DNA from: Clostridium ljungdahlii
GTDB lineage: Bacteria > Bacillota > Clostridia > Clostridiales > Clostridiaceae
DNA: 64,000 bases
Assembly (NCBI RefSeq): GCF_001636845.1
Contig: NZ_LITT01000007.1
Span: 35,461-99,460 of the forward strand
Direction of reading: 5' to 3'
This document shows positions 34,901-44,197 of this stretch, one piece after another. A program made the position numbers and the translations under genes. How positions within the stretch are numbered: position 1 is the first letter of the stretch; the number at the start of each line of letters is the position of its first letter. A model generated the notes under the pieces. It saw only the letters and a program-made list of their open reading frames with translations. It did not search any database and had not been told where the DNA came from.

Positions 34901-34931
34901 AAGAATCACTTAGTTGTGGTTCTTTTTTATT
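34901..34931 (+). terminator. Terminator of the sunset-domain gene
   Basis: AAGAATCAC / GTGGTTCTT (one wobble) with a 6-base loop followed by TTTTT. Located 27 bp after the cargo gene and before the tape measure gene. Confidence 0.75.
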
Positions 34932-34956
34932 ATGCACGAAAAATGGAGGTGATGCA

Positions 34957-37152
34957 GTGGCAATTAATGCTGGATCTGTAGTTGCTTTTATGGAGTTAGA
35001 TACCTCAAGATTTACAAGTGGTTTAAGCAGTGCAGGAGAGCAGATGAAACAGTTTATGAACTCTAACAATTCTGCTGAAACTAGAATTCAAAGTTTAGGT
35101 GGAGCAATGAATACTGTTGGCAAAACAGCAACAAAAGCTGTAACACTTCCTTTAATTGGAGTTGGAACTGCAGCAGTTAAAACCTCCATGGATTTTGAAG
35201 CTCAAATGTCAAAAGTGCAAGCCATTTCAGGGGCTACGGGAAATGACTTTACCAAATTACGAGAGCAGGCCATTCAATTAGGAGCTGATACTGCATTTAG
35301 TGCTTCAGGGGCTGCAGAAGGTATGGAGAATCTTGCAAGTGCTGGTTTTAAAACTAATGAGATAATGAGTGCAATGCCCGGAATGTTAAGTCTTGCGGCT
35401 GCAGGAGGTGTTGATATAGCGACAGCTTCAGATATAGCAAGTAGTTCTTTAAGAGGATTTGGTATGGAAGCTGATAGAACATCTCATGTTGCAGATGTGC
35501 TGGCAAAAGTAGCTGGAGATACAAATGCTGAAATTACAGACACAGGGGAAGCTATGAAATACATAGCTCCAGTTGCACATTCACTTGGAATTAGTTTTGA
35601 AGATACTTCTGCAGCTATAGGTCTTTTATCAAATGCAGGTATAAAAGGAAGTCAGGCAGGTACTACATTAAGAAGTGCATTAACTAATCTTGCAAGCCCG
35701 ACTAAAGCAGCATCAAAAGTAATGAAACAGCTGGGAATGAATTTCTTTGATGCAAATGGAAAAATGATTCCACTTGGACAAGTTATACAACAGCTTCAGG
35801 ATAAGACAAAAGGACTTACCCAGCAACAAAAAGCAAGTGTTATGGAAACTTTGTTTGGTAAAGAAGCTATGTCTGGTATGTTAGCGCTTGTTGACCAAGG
35901 ACCACAGAAATTTAATGATCTTTCAAAAGAACTTAAAAATTGTGATGGTGCATCTAAAGAAATGGCCGACACAATGCAGGACAATCTAAAAGGTGCTATT
36001 GAATCAATGAAAGGATCTCTTGAAACTTTAGGAATAAGAATAGGAGATGTTTTAGCTCCTGGGATAAAGAAAGCTGCTAATTTTATATCTGCATTAGCAA
36101 ATGCTTTTAATAAACTTCCAAGGCCGATTCAGACTATAATTGTTTATGCTGGAGTTATGGCTGCGGCATTTGGACCTGTAATGATTATATTTGGTAAAAT
36201 AATAACTTCGACATCAACGGTTGTAGGAGCATTTTCAAAATTTGGGCCAGCAATTACTAAAGTAGTAGGAGTTTTTCCTAAACTAATAACAGGTATTTCA
36301 AAAGTAGGAACAGCATTTGGAGGATTAAAAAAAGCTGCAGGTATATTTAAAGTATTGCCAGGAATAATTAACCCACCTGTATTAATAACTATAGCTGTTA
36401 TAGCCGGTTTAGGATTGATAGTTTATGAAGTTATAAAGCATTGGGATACATGCAAAAAGTATGCAGCTGCCTTTGGAAAAGCTATAAAAGATATATTTGC
36501 ATCTGTCGGTGATTTTTTCTCTAAATCCATAAAAGGATGGGAGATTGCTTTTGATGAATTCAAAGATTTCCTTTCCAAATCAGCACAAGGATGGAAAATG
36601 ATATTTAAAAACTTAGGTGCAGATATGAAGGCTATAGGTAAATTTATTTTTGAAGGTTTGTTTAATGGTATAAGTAGTATGGCTGGTAAAATAAAAGACA
36701 AAGTTTCTTCTATAGCAAGTTCTATAAAAAATACATTTAAATCAGCTTTAGGCATACACTCACCGTCAACATTTTTTACTGGATATGGTATTAATACAGG
36801 ACAAGGATATATAAATGGTTTAGATAAGATGCAAAATCCTATTAAAAATAGATTTTTGAAGTTAGTAAATGGTATTAAAAATTTAGGCAACACAAAGCCT
36901 AATTTTTCACAACTTGATAATATTGCATTAAGTGGAGCTTATGGGAGTTCTGGACAAGGATTGAGTAAAATTAGCAAGTTTGGCTCTAGTAAATTACTTA
37001 ATTTTGATCCAAAAATAACACTTTATGTAACGGTAGCAGATACAGGAGAAAAAGGTACTGCAAAACTTACTAGTGAAGTAAAATCAATGGCTAAGAGTTC
37101 ATTAAAAAATGGATTAGTAGATTTCTTTATGAATGATGTTATAAGGGATTAG
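34957..37152 (+). CDS. Tail tape measure protein (TP901 family)
   Basis: 731 residues. SMDFEAQMSKVQAISGATG, GAAEGMENLASAGFKTNEIM and LSNAGIKGSQAGTTLRSALTNL are TP901-type repeats; hydrophobic stretches lie at about 390-420 and 465-490. The C-terminus has GIHSPSTFFTGYG. At roughly 1.5 angstrom of tail per residue, a tail near 110 nm is expected. GTG start after GGAGGTGAT. Confidence 0.92.
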   Translation: MAINAGSVVAFMELDTSRFTSGLSSAGEQMKQFMNSNNSAETRIQSLGGAMNTVGKTATKAVTLPLIGVGTAAVKTSMDFEAQMSKVQAISGATGNDFTKLREQAIQLGADTAFSASGAAEGMENLASAGFKTNEIMSAMPGMLSLAAAGGVDIATASDIASSSLRGFGMEADRTSHVADVLAKVAGDTNAEITDTGEAMKYIAPVAHSLGISFEDTSAAIGLLSNAGIKGSQAGTTLRSALTNLASPTKAASKVMKQLGMNFFDANGKMIPLGQVIQQLQDKTKGLTQQQKASVMETLFGKEAMSGMLALVDQGPQKFNDLSKELKNCDGASKEMADTMQDNLKGAIESMKGSLETLGIRIGDVLAPGIKKAANFISALANAFNKLPRPIQTIIVYAGVMAAAFGPVMIIFGKIITSTSTVVGAFSKFGPAITKVVGVFPKLITGISKVGTAFGGLKKAAGIFKVLPGIINPPVLITIAVIAGLGLIVYEVIKHWDTCKKYAAAFGKAIKDIFASVGDFFSKSIKGWEIAFDEFKDFLSKSAQGWKMIFKNLGADMKAIGKFIFEGLFNGISSMAGKIKDKVSSIASSIKNTFKSALGIHSPSTFFTGYGINTGQGYINGLDKMQNPIKNRFLKLVNGIKNLGNTKPNFSQLDNIALSGAYGSSGQGLSKISKFGSSKLLNFDPKITLYVTVADTGEKGTAKLTSEVKSMAKSSLKNGLVDFFMNDVIRD

Positions 37153-37165
37153 GAGGTGGCTTGTT

Positions 37166-37600
37166 TTGGATATATCTAGACTTAACGAATTTAATATACA
37201 ACTTTTATATTCAGATGGTGCAGATACAGGTGCAGCAATAACAAATTATAAACCTCCTCGTCCTGCTTATTTTAGGAAGGCTGTTAGAACTGTTTCAGGA
37301 TATAGTCAGTTTCAGGATAATGTTAAAAGTGACTGTATAATTGAATTTACAGCTGCTTTTCAAATTAAAGGCAATACAGATGCAGAGACTCAGGTAAATG
37401 CACAAAAATATCTTGAATTTGTTAAAAGATACAGTGAGAGATTAACTTTAATAAATGAGTTTGGAATAACATATAAAGGTTATCTTCAAAATAAATTTGA
37501 TCTGGATACAACAATTGAAGGAGATATTTATTATATAGCTACACAAATGCTCTGTAACCATGATGTTAGTGGATGGGTGAGTGATAATGATGGACTCTAG
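37166..37600 (+). CDS. Distal tail/baseplate protein, 144 aa
   Basis: Strand-rich, with YFRKAVRTVSGYSQFQDNV and NAQKYLEFVKRYSERLTLINEFGITYKGYL. Directly after the tape measure, where LysM-lacking distal tail proteins lie. TTG start 6 bases after AGGAGGTGG. Overlaps the following gene by 14 bp. Confidence 0.6.
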   Translation: MDISRLNEFNIQLLYSDGADTGAAITNYKPPRPAYFRKAVRTVSGYSQFQDNVKSDCIIEFTAAFQIKGNTDAETQVNAQKYLEFVKRYSERLTLINEFGITYKGYLQNKFDLDTTIEGDIYYIATQMLCNHDVSGWVSDNDGL

Positions 37601-38702
37601 TGTGACTATATATAAAAAGGCAGGCTATGTAAGTTATGGCACAAGTGATGCAGATAAGATTACAGTAAGAAACAGCCTTACAAGCATAAAAACAAACAGG
37701 GCTAAAGATACCCAGGTTACAGAGTCTACTATAATTATGGAGTATGAAAAGCTTCCTTTAGCAGCATTTAAGGGAGGCAATACAGGAATAATTGACAACT
37801 ATGCACATATTGAGATTTATTTTGATGATGCGATTCAATATTCAGGAGTCATAAAGAAATATAACTATAATGAAGGCGATAAGACTATAACATTAACTTG
37901 TCATGATATGTTCTACAGGCTTTTAAATGCCACAAATGAAGATATAGTTTATGGAGCTACTACTGCAGTAAATGTAATTGCAGATTTAGTAGGAAGGGCA
38001 GGGCTTAGCTTTTATCAAGCAGGAGGAGATAATTACAGTATTTCCAATTTGAAAATAGCTGAAGGTACAGTATATGCAGATGTTATACAGAATTTTTTAG
38101 AGACAATGCATGCAGCTATTAGATGCAGTAAAGGTGGAACTATTATTTTGGAAGATCAGTATCCTGCATATATAGAAGGTGGCGGAGATAGAAACCATTT
38201 TGACTGGGTTTATAAGGATAACTCAAATAACTCTTCAGATGATGCTGGAAGAGATGCTTCCTTAATGAAAAATATATTAAAAGTTACCTGTGATGTAAAG
38301 AATGGTGATAAGACTCAAACTGTTTTTGATAAATTTGAAGATCCATCAATGACTGAGTATCTTAATGGTGAAAAATGGTATGACATAATAGATAATCCTC
38401 TTGCAAACACCCAGGAAAAAAGAAAAGCAGTAGCAGGATGGCAGTTCTTAGAGCATTGGAGAAAAAGTACGCCACTTACGATACTTCCAACTAAGGGAAA
38501 TAAGAATATTGATTTAGGTCATGTAGTTAAGTTGATAAGAGACAATACGGATCCAGGATATTATTTAGTTGTTGGTATAGATACAGAAGTAACAGCAGAT
38601 GGCTATCAAGATACTTTGCAATTAGAAGGTATGAGAGACAAAAATACAATATATTTAATACCTAAACTGCTTGCTTCTGGCGTTATGAAGGAGGCTAGTT
38701 AA
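37587..38702 (+). CDS. Baseplate hub protein (gpD/tail-associated type)
   Basis: 371 residues. Segments ITLTCHDMFYRLLNATNEDIVYG, ADVIQNFLETMHAAIRCSKGGTI and NIDLGHVVKLIRDNTDPGYYLVVGIDTEVTADGYQDTLQLEG match phage hub proteins of the gpD/gp44-like class, which form the tail tip. The ATG at 37587 is taken after GGGTGAGTG; GTG at 37581 is also possible. Confidence 0.7.
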   Translation: MMDSSVTIYKKAGYVSYGTSDADKITVRNSLTSIKTNRAKDTQVTESTIIMEYEKLPLAAFKGGNTGIIDNYAHIEIYFDDAIQYSGVIKKYNYNEGDKTITLTCHDMFYRLLNATNEDIVYGATTAVNVIADLVGRAGLSFYQAGGDNYSISNLKIAEGTVYADVIQNFLETMHAAIRCSKGGTIILEDQYPAYIEGGGDRNHFDWVYKDNSNNSSDDAGRDASLMKNILKVTCDVKNGDKTQTVFDKFEDPSMTEYLNGEKWYDIIDNPLANTQEKRKAVAGWQFLEHWRKSTPLTILPTKGNKNIDLGHVVKLIRDNTDPGYYLVVGIDTEVTADGYQDTLQLEGMRDKNTIYLIPKLLASGVMKEAS

Positions 38703-38704
38703 TC

Positions 38705-39049
38705 ATGCCTGGAAGTGGATTTAAGAATTTCAGGGAGCCTGTAGTCTATGTATTAGATCAGGAACTTAGAAAAAGAAATCTCAAAAATAAAATATCAATA
38801 GATACAGGGGACCAGCCTTATAGTGGACAACTTATTGAATATCCTATACAACTTATAAGGAATGTTACAACAAAGAAAGTAGTTAAATGTTTATATGGTA
38901 CTGGAACGGACCAATGGAGTGAGGAACTTATCAGAGATACTAATGGAAAAGTATATAGGATTAAAACAACTTACCCTGATGGCAGCACAAAGACAATACA
39001 AATTAATAAAGGTTCAGACAATCTGGTTGATAATATAGATTATGTCTAG
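38705..39049 (+). CDS. Baseplate protein, 114 aa
   Basis: A small strand-rich protein (RNVTTKKVVKCLYGTGTDQWSEELIRDTNG, GSTKTIQINKGSDNLV). Follows the hub gene by 2 bp with GGAGGCTAG upstream. Function not recognised beyond being part of the tail-tip gene set. Confidence 0.55.
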   Translation: MPGSGFKNFREPVVYVLDQELRKRNLKNKISIDTGDQPYSGQLIEYPIQLIRNVTTKKVVKCLYGTGTDQWSEELIRDTNGKVYRIKTTYPDGSTKTIQINKGSDNLVDNIDYV

Positions 39050-39060
39050 AGGTGATTCAA

Positions 39061-39624
39061 TTGAGCCTGCCAAGTTATGTTATAAACTTTGACGAGTTAG
39101 CAGATGGAATAAAAGATTATTTACAAAATGGAGTTAAAGTTGATATAGGGAGCATAACAGTTCCTACAGATAAAATGGAAAGTCTACTTACACAAATAAG
39201 AGATAAAATACAAGGCGTAAATTATAATGATTTAATAGCAGCGTTAAATGCTCTTGGAGTTAAGCTAGATGGGTTAGCTGGTAATTTAGGCATATCTGGA
39301 ACACAGAAAATATATGGAGAAATGCTTCAGATACCAGCAAGTACAGGAGTTTATACTATAGAATTTGAAGTACCTGAAAAGGGGAGAATTACTGGCATAA
39401 CCTATTCTCAATCAGCCTGGAATTTTCAAGATACATGGGATCTAAAAGCAGGAGATATTACATTATTTACTTGTGTTCGTACTAAAGAATATGGAGAAAA
39501 TAAGTTTTTTAATGTATTCTATCCGGTAACTGCAAGACAGAAAGTAGACTTTATATTTAACAATGCCAGTGGATCTTCTAAAATATTGTGGGTAGATTTT
39601 AACATATTGGAGGATGCAGTATGA
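39061..39624 (+). CDS. Baseplate protein, paralogue of the next gene
   Basis: 187 residues. The TTG at 39061 gives MSLPSYVINFDEL, nearly the same start as the neighbour (MSLPRYVINFDEL), which decides this start over the GTG at 39052. The remainder, with KGRITGITYSQSAWNFQDTWDLKAGD and FFNVFYPVTARQKVDFIFNNASGSSK, aligns with residues about 75-180 of the neighbour, so the pair arose by duplication. Probably a trimeric or lectin-like tail-tip part. Confidence 0.6.
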   Translation: MSLPSYVINFDELADGIKDYLQNGVKVDIGSITVPTDKMESLLTQIRDKIQGVNYNDLIAALNALGVKLDGLAGNLGISGTQKIYGEMLQIPASTGVYTIEFEVPEKGRITGITYSQSAWNFQDTWDLKAGDITLFTCVRTKEYGENKFFNVFYPVTARQKVDFIFNNASGSSKILWVDFNILEDAV

Positions 39625-40628
39625 GTTTACCAAGGTATGTTATAAATTTTGATGAACTTGAAACTGAATTAAGATTTAACTTACTAAAGTTAATAGATGA
39701 TGCAATGAAGAACAAATATCCTCAGTTAGATACAGGAGATGTTGAGGCATTATTAAGTGACATTGAAGATTTACTACCTGATGAAAAATATAAAGGCCTT
39801 AAAAATAGGATAGAGCAATTTTTATTATATAAGTATGATGGAGAGCAGAAAGCTCAAGGTGGTATAATTGATATACCTGCAATTATAAGTGACTATAAGA
39901 AAGATTTTATATTTGATAAGGATGTGTTTTTAACTGGATTACATTTAAATCAGACAGGGTGGAAAAAGGAAGATAGATATAGTCTTGTGATAAATAAAAA
40001 TAAAATAATAGACAATGCAACTACAAAAGAAATAGGGGAGCATAAATACTTTAATACTTACTATAAGGTAAATGCCAATACTCCTATTTCTTTTATTTTA
40101 CATAATTTAAGTGGTAACAGTAGGCAGGCTTTAATTGATCTAGAGTATTTACAAGATAAAGAAGTTACACCTAATCCAGTAGAACCTAAAAAGCCGGATA
40201 CTGATGATATACCAAATGATTGGGATATAGCAGTTCGTATGCAGTGGGAAGAAAATAATAATACAGATATGGATCTCCATGGGTTTATTGGAGATAAACA
40301 TGTGTTTTTTGGACATAACTCCTATAAAGGATTTTATCTAAATTGGGATTGGCGGCAGCATATTGATAATTCAAATCCTGAAATAATGTCTGTTAAGGGA
40401 TATTATAATAAAGTATTGAATGTATATGTTCACGACTATAATGGAGGAGAGTTAAAAAACCCTGTAAATATAAAAATATATGAAAAAAGGCCTTATGGTA
40501 AAGTGCTTCTTAAAGAATACAACATGGTAGTGGAAAACACGAGTTCTTTAGGATATGGAGTGTGCAGTATAGATTTAAAAACTAAAAAAATAACAGATAT
40601 GTTTACTAGAGAAAACTTATTTTGGTAG
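39621..40628 (+). CDS. Baseplate protein with C-terminal DUF2135/YfaP-like domain
   Basis: 335 residues. N-terminal half as in the preceding paralogue. After a Pro-rich linker (PNPVEPKKPDTDD) the C-terminal 130 residues read VRMQWEENNNTDMDLHGFIGDKHVFFGHN...GYYNKVLNVYVHDYNGGE, the strand pattern of DUF2135/YfaP-like domains. It may contact the cell surface. Its ATG overlaps the upstream stop by 4 bp. Confidence 0.65.
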   Translation: MSLPRYVINFDELETELRFNLLKLIDDAMKNKYPQLDTGDVEALLSDIEDLLPDEKYKGLKNRIEQFLLYKYDGEQKAQGGIIDIPAIISDYKKDFIFDKDVFLTGLHLNQTGWKKEDRYSLVINKNKIIDNATTKEIGEHKYFNTYYKVNANTPISFILHNLSGNSRQALIDLEYLQDKEVTPNPVEPKKPDTDDIPNDWDIAVRMQWEENNNTDMDLHGFIGDKHVFFGHNSYKGFYLNWDWRQHIDNSNPEIMSVKGYYNKVLNVYVHDYNGGELKNPVNIKIYEKRPYGKVLLKEYNMVVENTSSLGYGVCSIDLKTKKITDMFTRENLFW

Positions 40629-40639
40629 GAGGTAATAAA

Positions 40640-41887
40640 ATGGCTATAGCAGAGGATTTTTACTATGTTGAAGGCAACTGCAGTGTAAAGAATTTAGTTA
40701 AAACATTAGTAAAAGAAATAACGCAAAATGCGGGTGTATATAAATGGGACTTGGTTGTGCCTGATAGTATAGATAAAATGGGGGCAGCTGAAGCAGATCA
40801 AACAATAAACTTAATAACAGATGGTAGTGCGACTGATAAAGTACAAACTATATTTACAGCTTCAAAACAAAATGATACTTGTATAATAAAAACAACTACA
40901 TCATATAACAAAGTTTTTTATGTTAAAATTAGTAGGCTTGCAAGGGAATTGACGACAGCAGAAAAGCAAGCCATAATAAACTTTGAAAAATTACACAGTT
41001 ATGCCACTTATCCGGAAGGTGGAGCAGTATACCATACAAGGACTGATGCAGAAGCATTAGAAATAATGGCAGGTAAAAATCCTAGCGTAAATGGTAGTGG
41101 CTATGACGATTATGTAAGTGCTATGACAGCAGGATTAACTTTAAATAATATAAGATTTCAAATAGCTAGTGAGTTAAATTCAGATAATACAGATATTAAG
41201 ATTTCACAAGATATACAAGAGAAATATAATTATAGGCTAGCTTGGTATAGAAACTTACCTAAAGGTATTAAAGATTTTTTACCTGTGCAATATTGGATTT
41301 CTATGACAAAGGATAGTATAAATCTTGTACTTAGAGGAGATCCTTCGGCAGATGTAGCCCCATATAATAATTATCTTACAGGTTATGCTTATATAGGAGC
41401 TTTAAAACCTGTTGAAGATAGTGCTTATACAGATGATCAATACAATTTTGGGATAACTGCATCAAGCGATATGGAACCTAACTATAGTAATCCATATGGA
41501 GAACGAACTGGTACAGGAGTAACTGACTTTGTTATGATAGCCAATAAAATCGGTATGCCGTACCAACCACATTACCCTGCTTTTTATGCTACAAATCCAT
41601 TTATGGATAAATGTAATGTTGAAGGTTCTAGGTGGGATCATAAGAAGCATCAATTTTCAGATATTACACTTGTACACCCAGTAGATATGGAAAGAGGTAA
41701 GTTACAGAATGTATTAGCTGGTGATTCATCAAGTATATATGATGCAGATAAACTAACATATATGAAAGATACCGATCAAGAAGAAAACTATAAGAAATTT
41801 AAAATTACAGCGCCATTTAATTTCTTAAATAATAGTGCAAATATTAACTATTGTGTTGCCATTAGATGTTATAAAGCATCTGAGTAG
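40640..41887 (+). CDS. Tail structural protein, 415 aa
   Basis: Starts MAIAEDFYYVEGNCSVKNLV after AGGAGGTAAT, which decides against an upstream TTG at 40622. Contains TTAEKQAIINFEKLHSYATY, ending FNFLNNSANINYCVAIRCYK. Large structural proteins of this family occur in clostridial phages after the baseplate genes. Exact role unknown. Confidence 0.6.
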   Translation: MAIAEDFYYVEGNCSVKNLVKTLVKEITQNAGVYKWDLVVPDSIDKMGAAEADQTINLITDGSATDKVQTIFTASKQNDTCIIKTTTSYNKVFYVKISRLARELTTAEKQAIINFEKLHSYATYPEGGAVYHTRTDAEALEIMAGKNPSVNGSGYDDYVSAMTAGLTLNNIRFQIASELNSDNTDIKISQDIQEKYNYRLAWYRNLPKGIKDFLPVQYWISMTKDSINLVLRGDPSADVAPYNNYLTGYAYIGALKPVEDSAYTDDQYNFGITASSDMEPNYSNPYGERTGTGVTDFVMIANKIGMPYQPHYPAFYATNPFMDKCNVEGSRWDHKKHQFSDITLVHPVDMERGKLQNVLAGDSSSIYDADKLTYMKDTDQEENYKKFKITAPFNFLNNSANINYCVAIRCYKASE

Positions 41888-41899
41888 GAGTTGATATGA

Positions 41900-43924
41900 A
41901 TGCCCTTGCATACAGTACCCTTGTGTAATTTTAGATATGCAGGGGAAACAGTTTATTTTGGAGCTACTTTTAAGTATGACACCTCATATAAAATTATAAA
42001 GCCTAAAGAGTGGATGCTTTCTATAGAAAATTCAAAAGAAATTGAAAAAGACTTTAGTAAAATGTTTTTTAAACCTGCTGCAGTAAATATATTAAAAGAT
42101 AGTAAAAAGTATTTATATAGAAGGCTTTCTGAAATAGGTGGTAAAGAATCTCTAAGAGAGTTGAAAGTTAGATATAAAGAGATAAATATAAAAAATAACA
42201 GTATTAAATTAGAGAAAAATAATATTTTGATAAATTTGAAATTAAGTAAAAACTTAAGGGACTATAATAAAGAACTAATAATAAATTCTAGTGTTTGTTT
42301 GGAAACTAAGAAATTAGGTTTTATTAAATGCGAAAGCATAGAATTAAAAAGATATAATATATTTTTGAATATAAAGAAATGGAAAATCGTAAGAAATATA
42401 AAAAATAGCATTGTAAGTATAGAAAAAAGTATATATCTATTAAAATGTTGGCAAAATCAAATTTACAAGAGTAAAATGTTTGTAATATCCAGTAAAAAGA
42501 GCTTACTGTTGAATTTATTTAATGGATTTCTTCTTAAAAAAATAGGTAAAGCATTCTATAAAAATACTGCTAAACAGTTTAGAACTATTAACTATTGTGA
42601 TATTAATAAATTCTTGCCAGTATCTCTTAGGCGAACTAATTTTGTAAGTTTAAACAAACTGGATGCAGCTTTTCAACTTGATAGAGAGTCTTGTAGGAAT
42701 CTTTCAGAGTATCAAGATATTAATATTCTTAATAGGTTTAGTTTTAAAACTGTTAATAAAGAAATAACAGATAAGAAACTGAATAGGCTAACTGATAAAA
42801 GTATAATGAAAAATTTAGATCTTATATACATGTACAAAGACAGTAGCAAAAATATAAGTAAAGAAATAATAAAAAAGATAATGCAGAGGCTGTTTGGTAA
42901 AAGAATGCAGAGAATTTCATCATCACTATTTGTATATAGACGCTTTTATAAAAAAATTAGTAAAATAAACACCTATACTTTAAATAGAAATACATTTAAA
43001 TATATACTTAAAAACTTAAATAGTATGTTAAAGAGGGAAACAGATAGAAATATTTATTATGACAATTATTTGCAGTTAATAAGATGCACAGAAACAAATG
43101 CAAATAAAAACTCAGGTAAATATTTAGCAAGAATAAATATAATAGATGTATATGAACAAGTAGAAAAAGAATTAAATGTATTACCTATTATAGATATACT
43201 AAAACCCTCTGACTTATTTATAAAAAATTATTGTAATAATAAACAAATTTATACAACAGAGCGTAATAAGTCTATAGAAGTAATAAAAAGATGGTGGTGG
43301 TTAAATCCTACTGATCCAAGAGATAATTTAATCATTCCTAATAAAGATTTTAATTACGACAATAGTTTGTTGAATAATCTAAACTATGAATATCTTAGAT
43401 TTACTAATCATCCTATAGGTTGGGGTGAAAATTGGGGAATAGATTTCAATATTCCTGCTTATGCAGTAAGTATAGAAATTATGTTAGATTTAGTAAATAT
43501 CTTAATTGAGATATGGCATAGCAATGTACAAGCATGGATGTGTTGCAGCGGAAAAGAGTCAATGCAGTTTGTTATGGAACTTTTGTATGACTGGTATACT
43601 TTAGGTACTTCTAAACCTAATATGGATTATTATAGATCTTACAGGTGGATAAGATGGGAAACTGAAAAAGTTTATTTTCTTGATATGAAAAATGGACTAC
43701 AGGCAGTAGGTATACTCATTTCCAATTTAATAGATTATTTAAAGCAGCATCATTTTAATGTTGTACCAATATGGAGAAATCCAAAGAATATGGACATTGA
43801 AAGAAACTTTAATAAGAAGGCTTCCAATGGTGATTTAATAAAATCATTAGATAAAATGAAGGGTAAAAGATATTATTTTATAGATACGCAAAACACAGAA
43901 AAGAAAAATATTATAGGGAGGTAA
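41900..43924 (+). CDS. Large Lys/Asn-rich tail protein, 674 aa
   Basis: The N-terminus (FRYAGETVYFGATFKYDTSYKIIKPKEWML) and C-terminus (RWWWLNPTDPRDNLIIPNKDFNYDNSLL...WGENWGIDFNIPAYAVSIE) are the conserved ends of a clostridial phage tail protein. The 450 residues between are very rich in Lys, Asn and Ile with loose repeats of the kind YKDSSKNISKEIIKKI. ATG at 41900 is in frame; the one at 41896 gives only 10 codons. Function unknown. Confidence 0.6.
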   Translation: MPLHTVPLCNFRYAGETVYFGATFKYDTSYKIIKPKEWMLSIENSKEIEKDFSKMFFKPAAVNILKDSKKYLYRRLSEIGGKESLRELKVRYKEINIKNNSIKLEKNNILINLKLSKNLRDYNKELIINSSVCLETKKLGFIKCESIELKRYNIFLNIKKWKIVRNIKNSIVSIEKSIYLLKCWQNQIYKSKMFVISSKKSLLLNLFNGFLLKKIGKAFYKNTAKQFRTINYCDINKFLPVSLRRTNFVSLNKLDAAFQLDRESCRNLSEYQDINILNRFSFKTVNKEITDKKLNRLTDKSIMKNLDLIYMYKDSSKNISKEIIKKIMQRLFGKRMQRISSSLFVYRRFYKKISKINTYTLNRNTFKYILKNLNSMLKRETDRNIYYDNYLQLIRCTETNANKNSGKYLARINIIDVYEQVEKELNVLPIIDILKPSDLFIKNYCNNKQIYTTERNKSIEVIKRWWWLNPTDPRDNLIIPNKDFNYDNSLLNNLNYEYLRFTNHPIGWGENWGIDFNIPAYAVSIEIMLDLVNILIEIWHSNVQAWMCCSGKESMQFVMELLYDWYTLGTSKPNMDYYRSYRWIRWETEKVYFLDMKNGLQAVGILISNLIDYLKQHHFNVVPIWRNPKNMDIERNFNKKASNGDLIKSLDKMKGKRYYFIDTQNTEKKNIIGR

Positions 43925-43928
43925 CAAG

Positions 43929-44183
43929 ATGAGTAATACCACTATAGATTTTAAGAATCCCCGTCAAAAACAATGGGGAATATTGAAAAATAAAACTTTA
44001 GTTAAATTAAATTATGGTGGAATAACAGATGAAACTGGAGAAGAAATAGATTCATATTCAACAAATTGTTATAATGATGCACTAGAACAGGCAAAGTTAT
44101 TTATAGCTCAAGGAACAGGTACAGATAATGTTCAAGTGGTTGAGTTTGTACCATATGATTATATGATGCAGCCTACTGTATAG
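43929..44183 (+). CDS. Small tail-region protein, 84 aa
   Basis: Starts MSNTTIDFKNPRQKQWGIL and ends VVEFVPYDYMMQPTV. Preceded by GGGAGGTAACA. Always paired with the large protein upstream in this type of tail module, so possibly a partner or linker. No family recognised. Confidence 0.55.
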   Translation: MSNTTIDFKNPRQKQWGILKNKTLVKLNYGGITDETGEEIDSYSTNCYNDALEQAKLFIAQGTGTDNVQVVEFVPYDYMMQPTV

Positions 44184-44197
44184 GAGCTGATATTCTT

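Noticed and set aside
41900..43924. Diversity-generating retroelement target considered for the tail genes
   Set aside because: No reverse transcriptase and no template/variable repeat pair were seen in the window.
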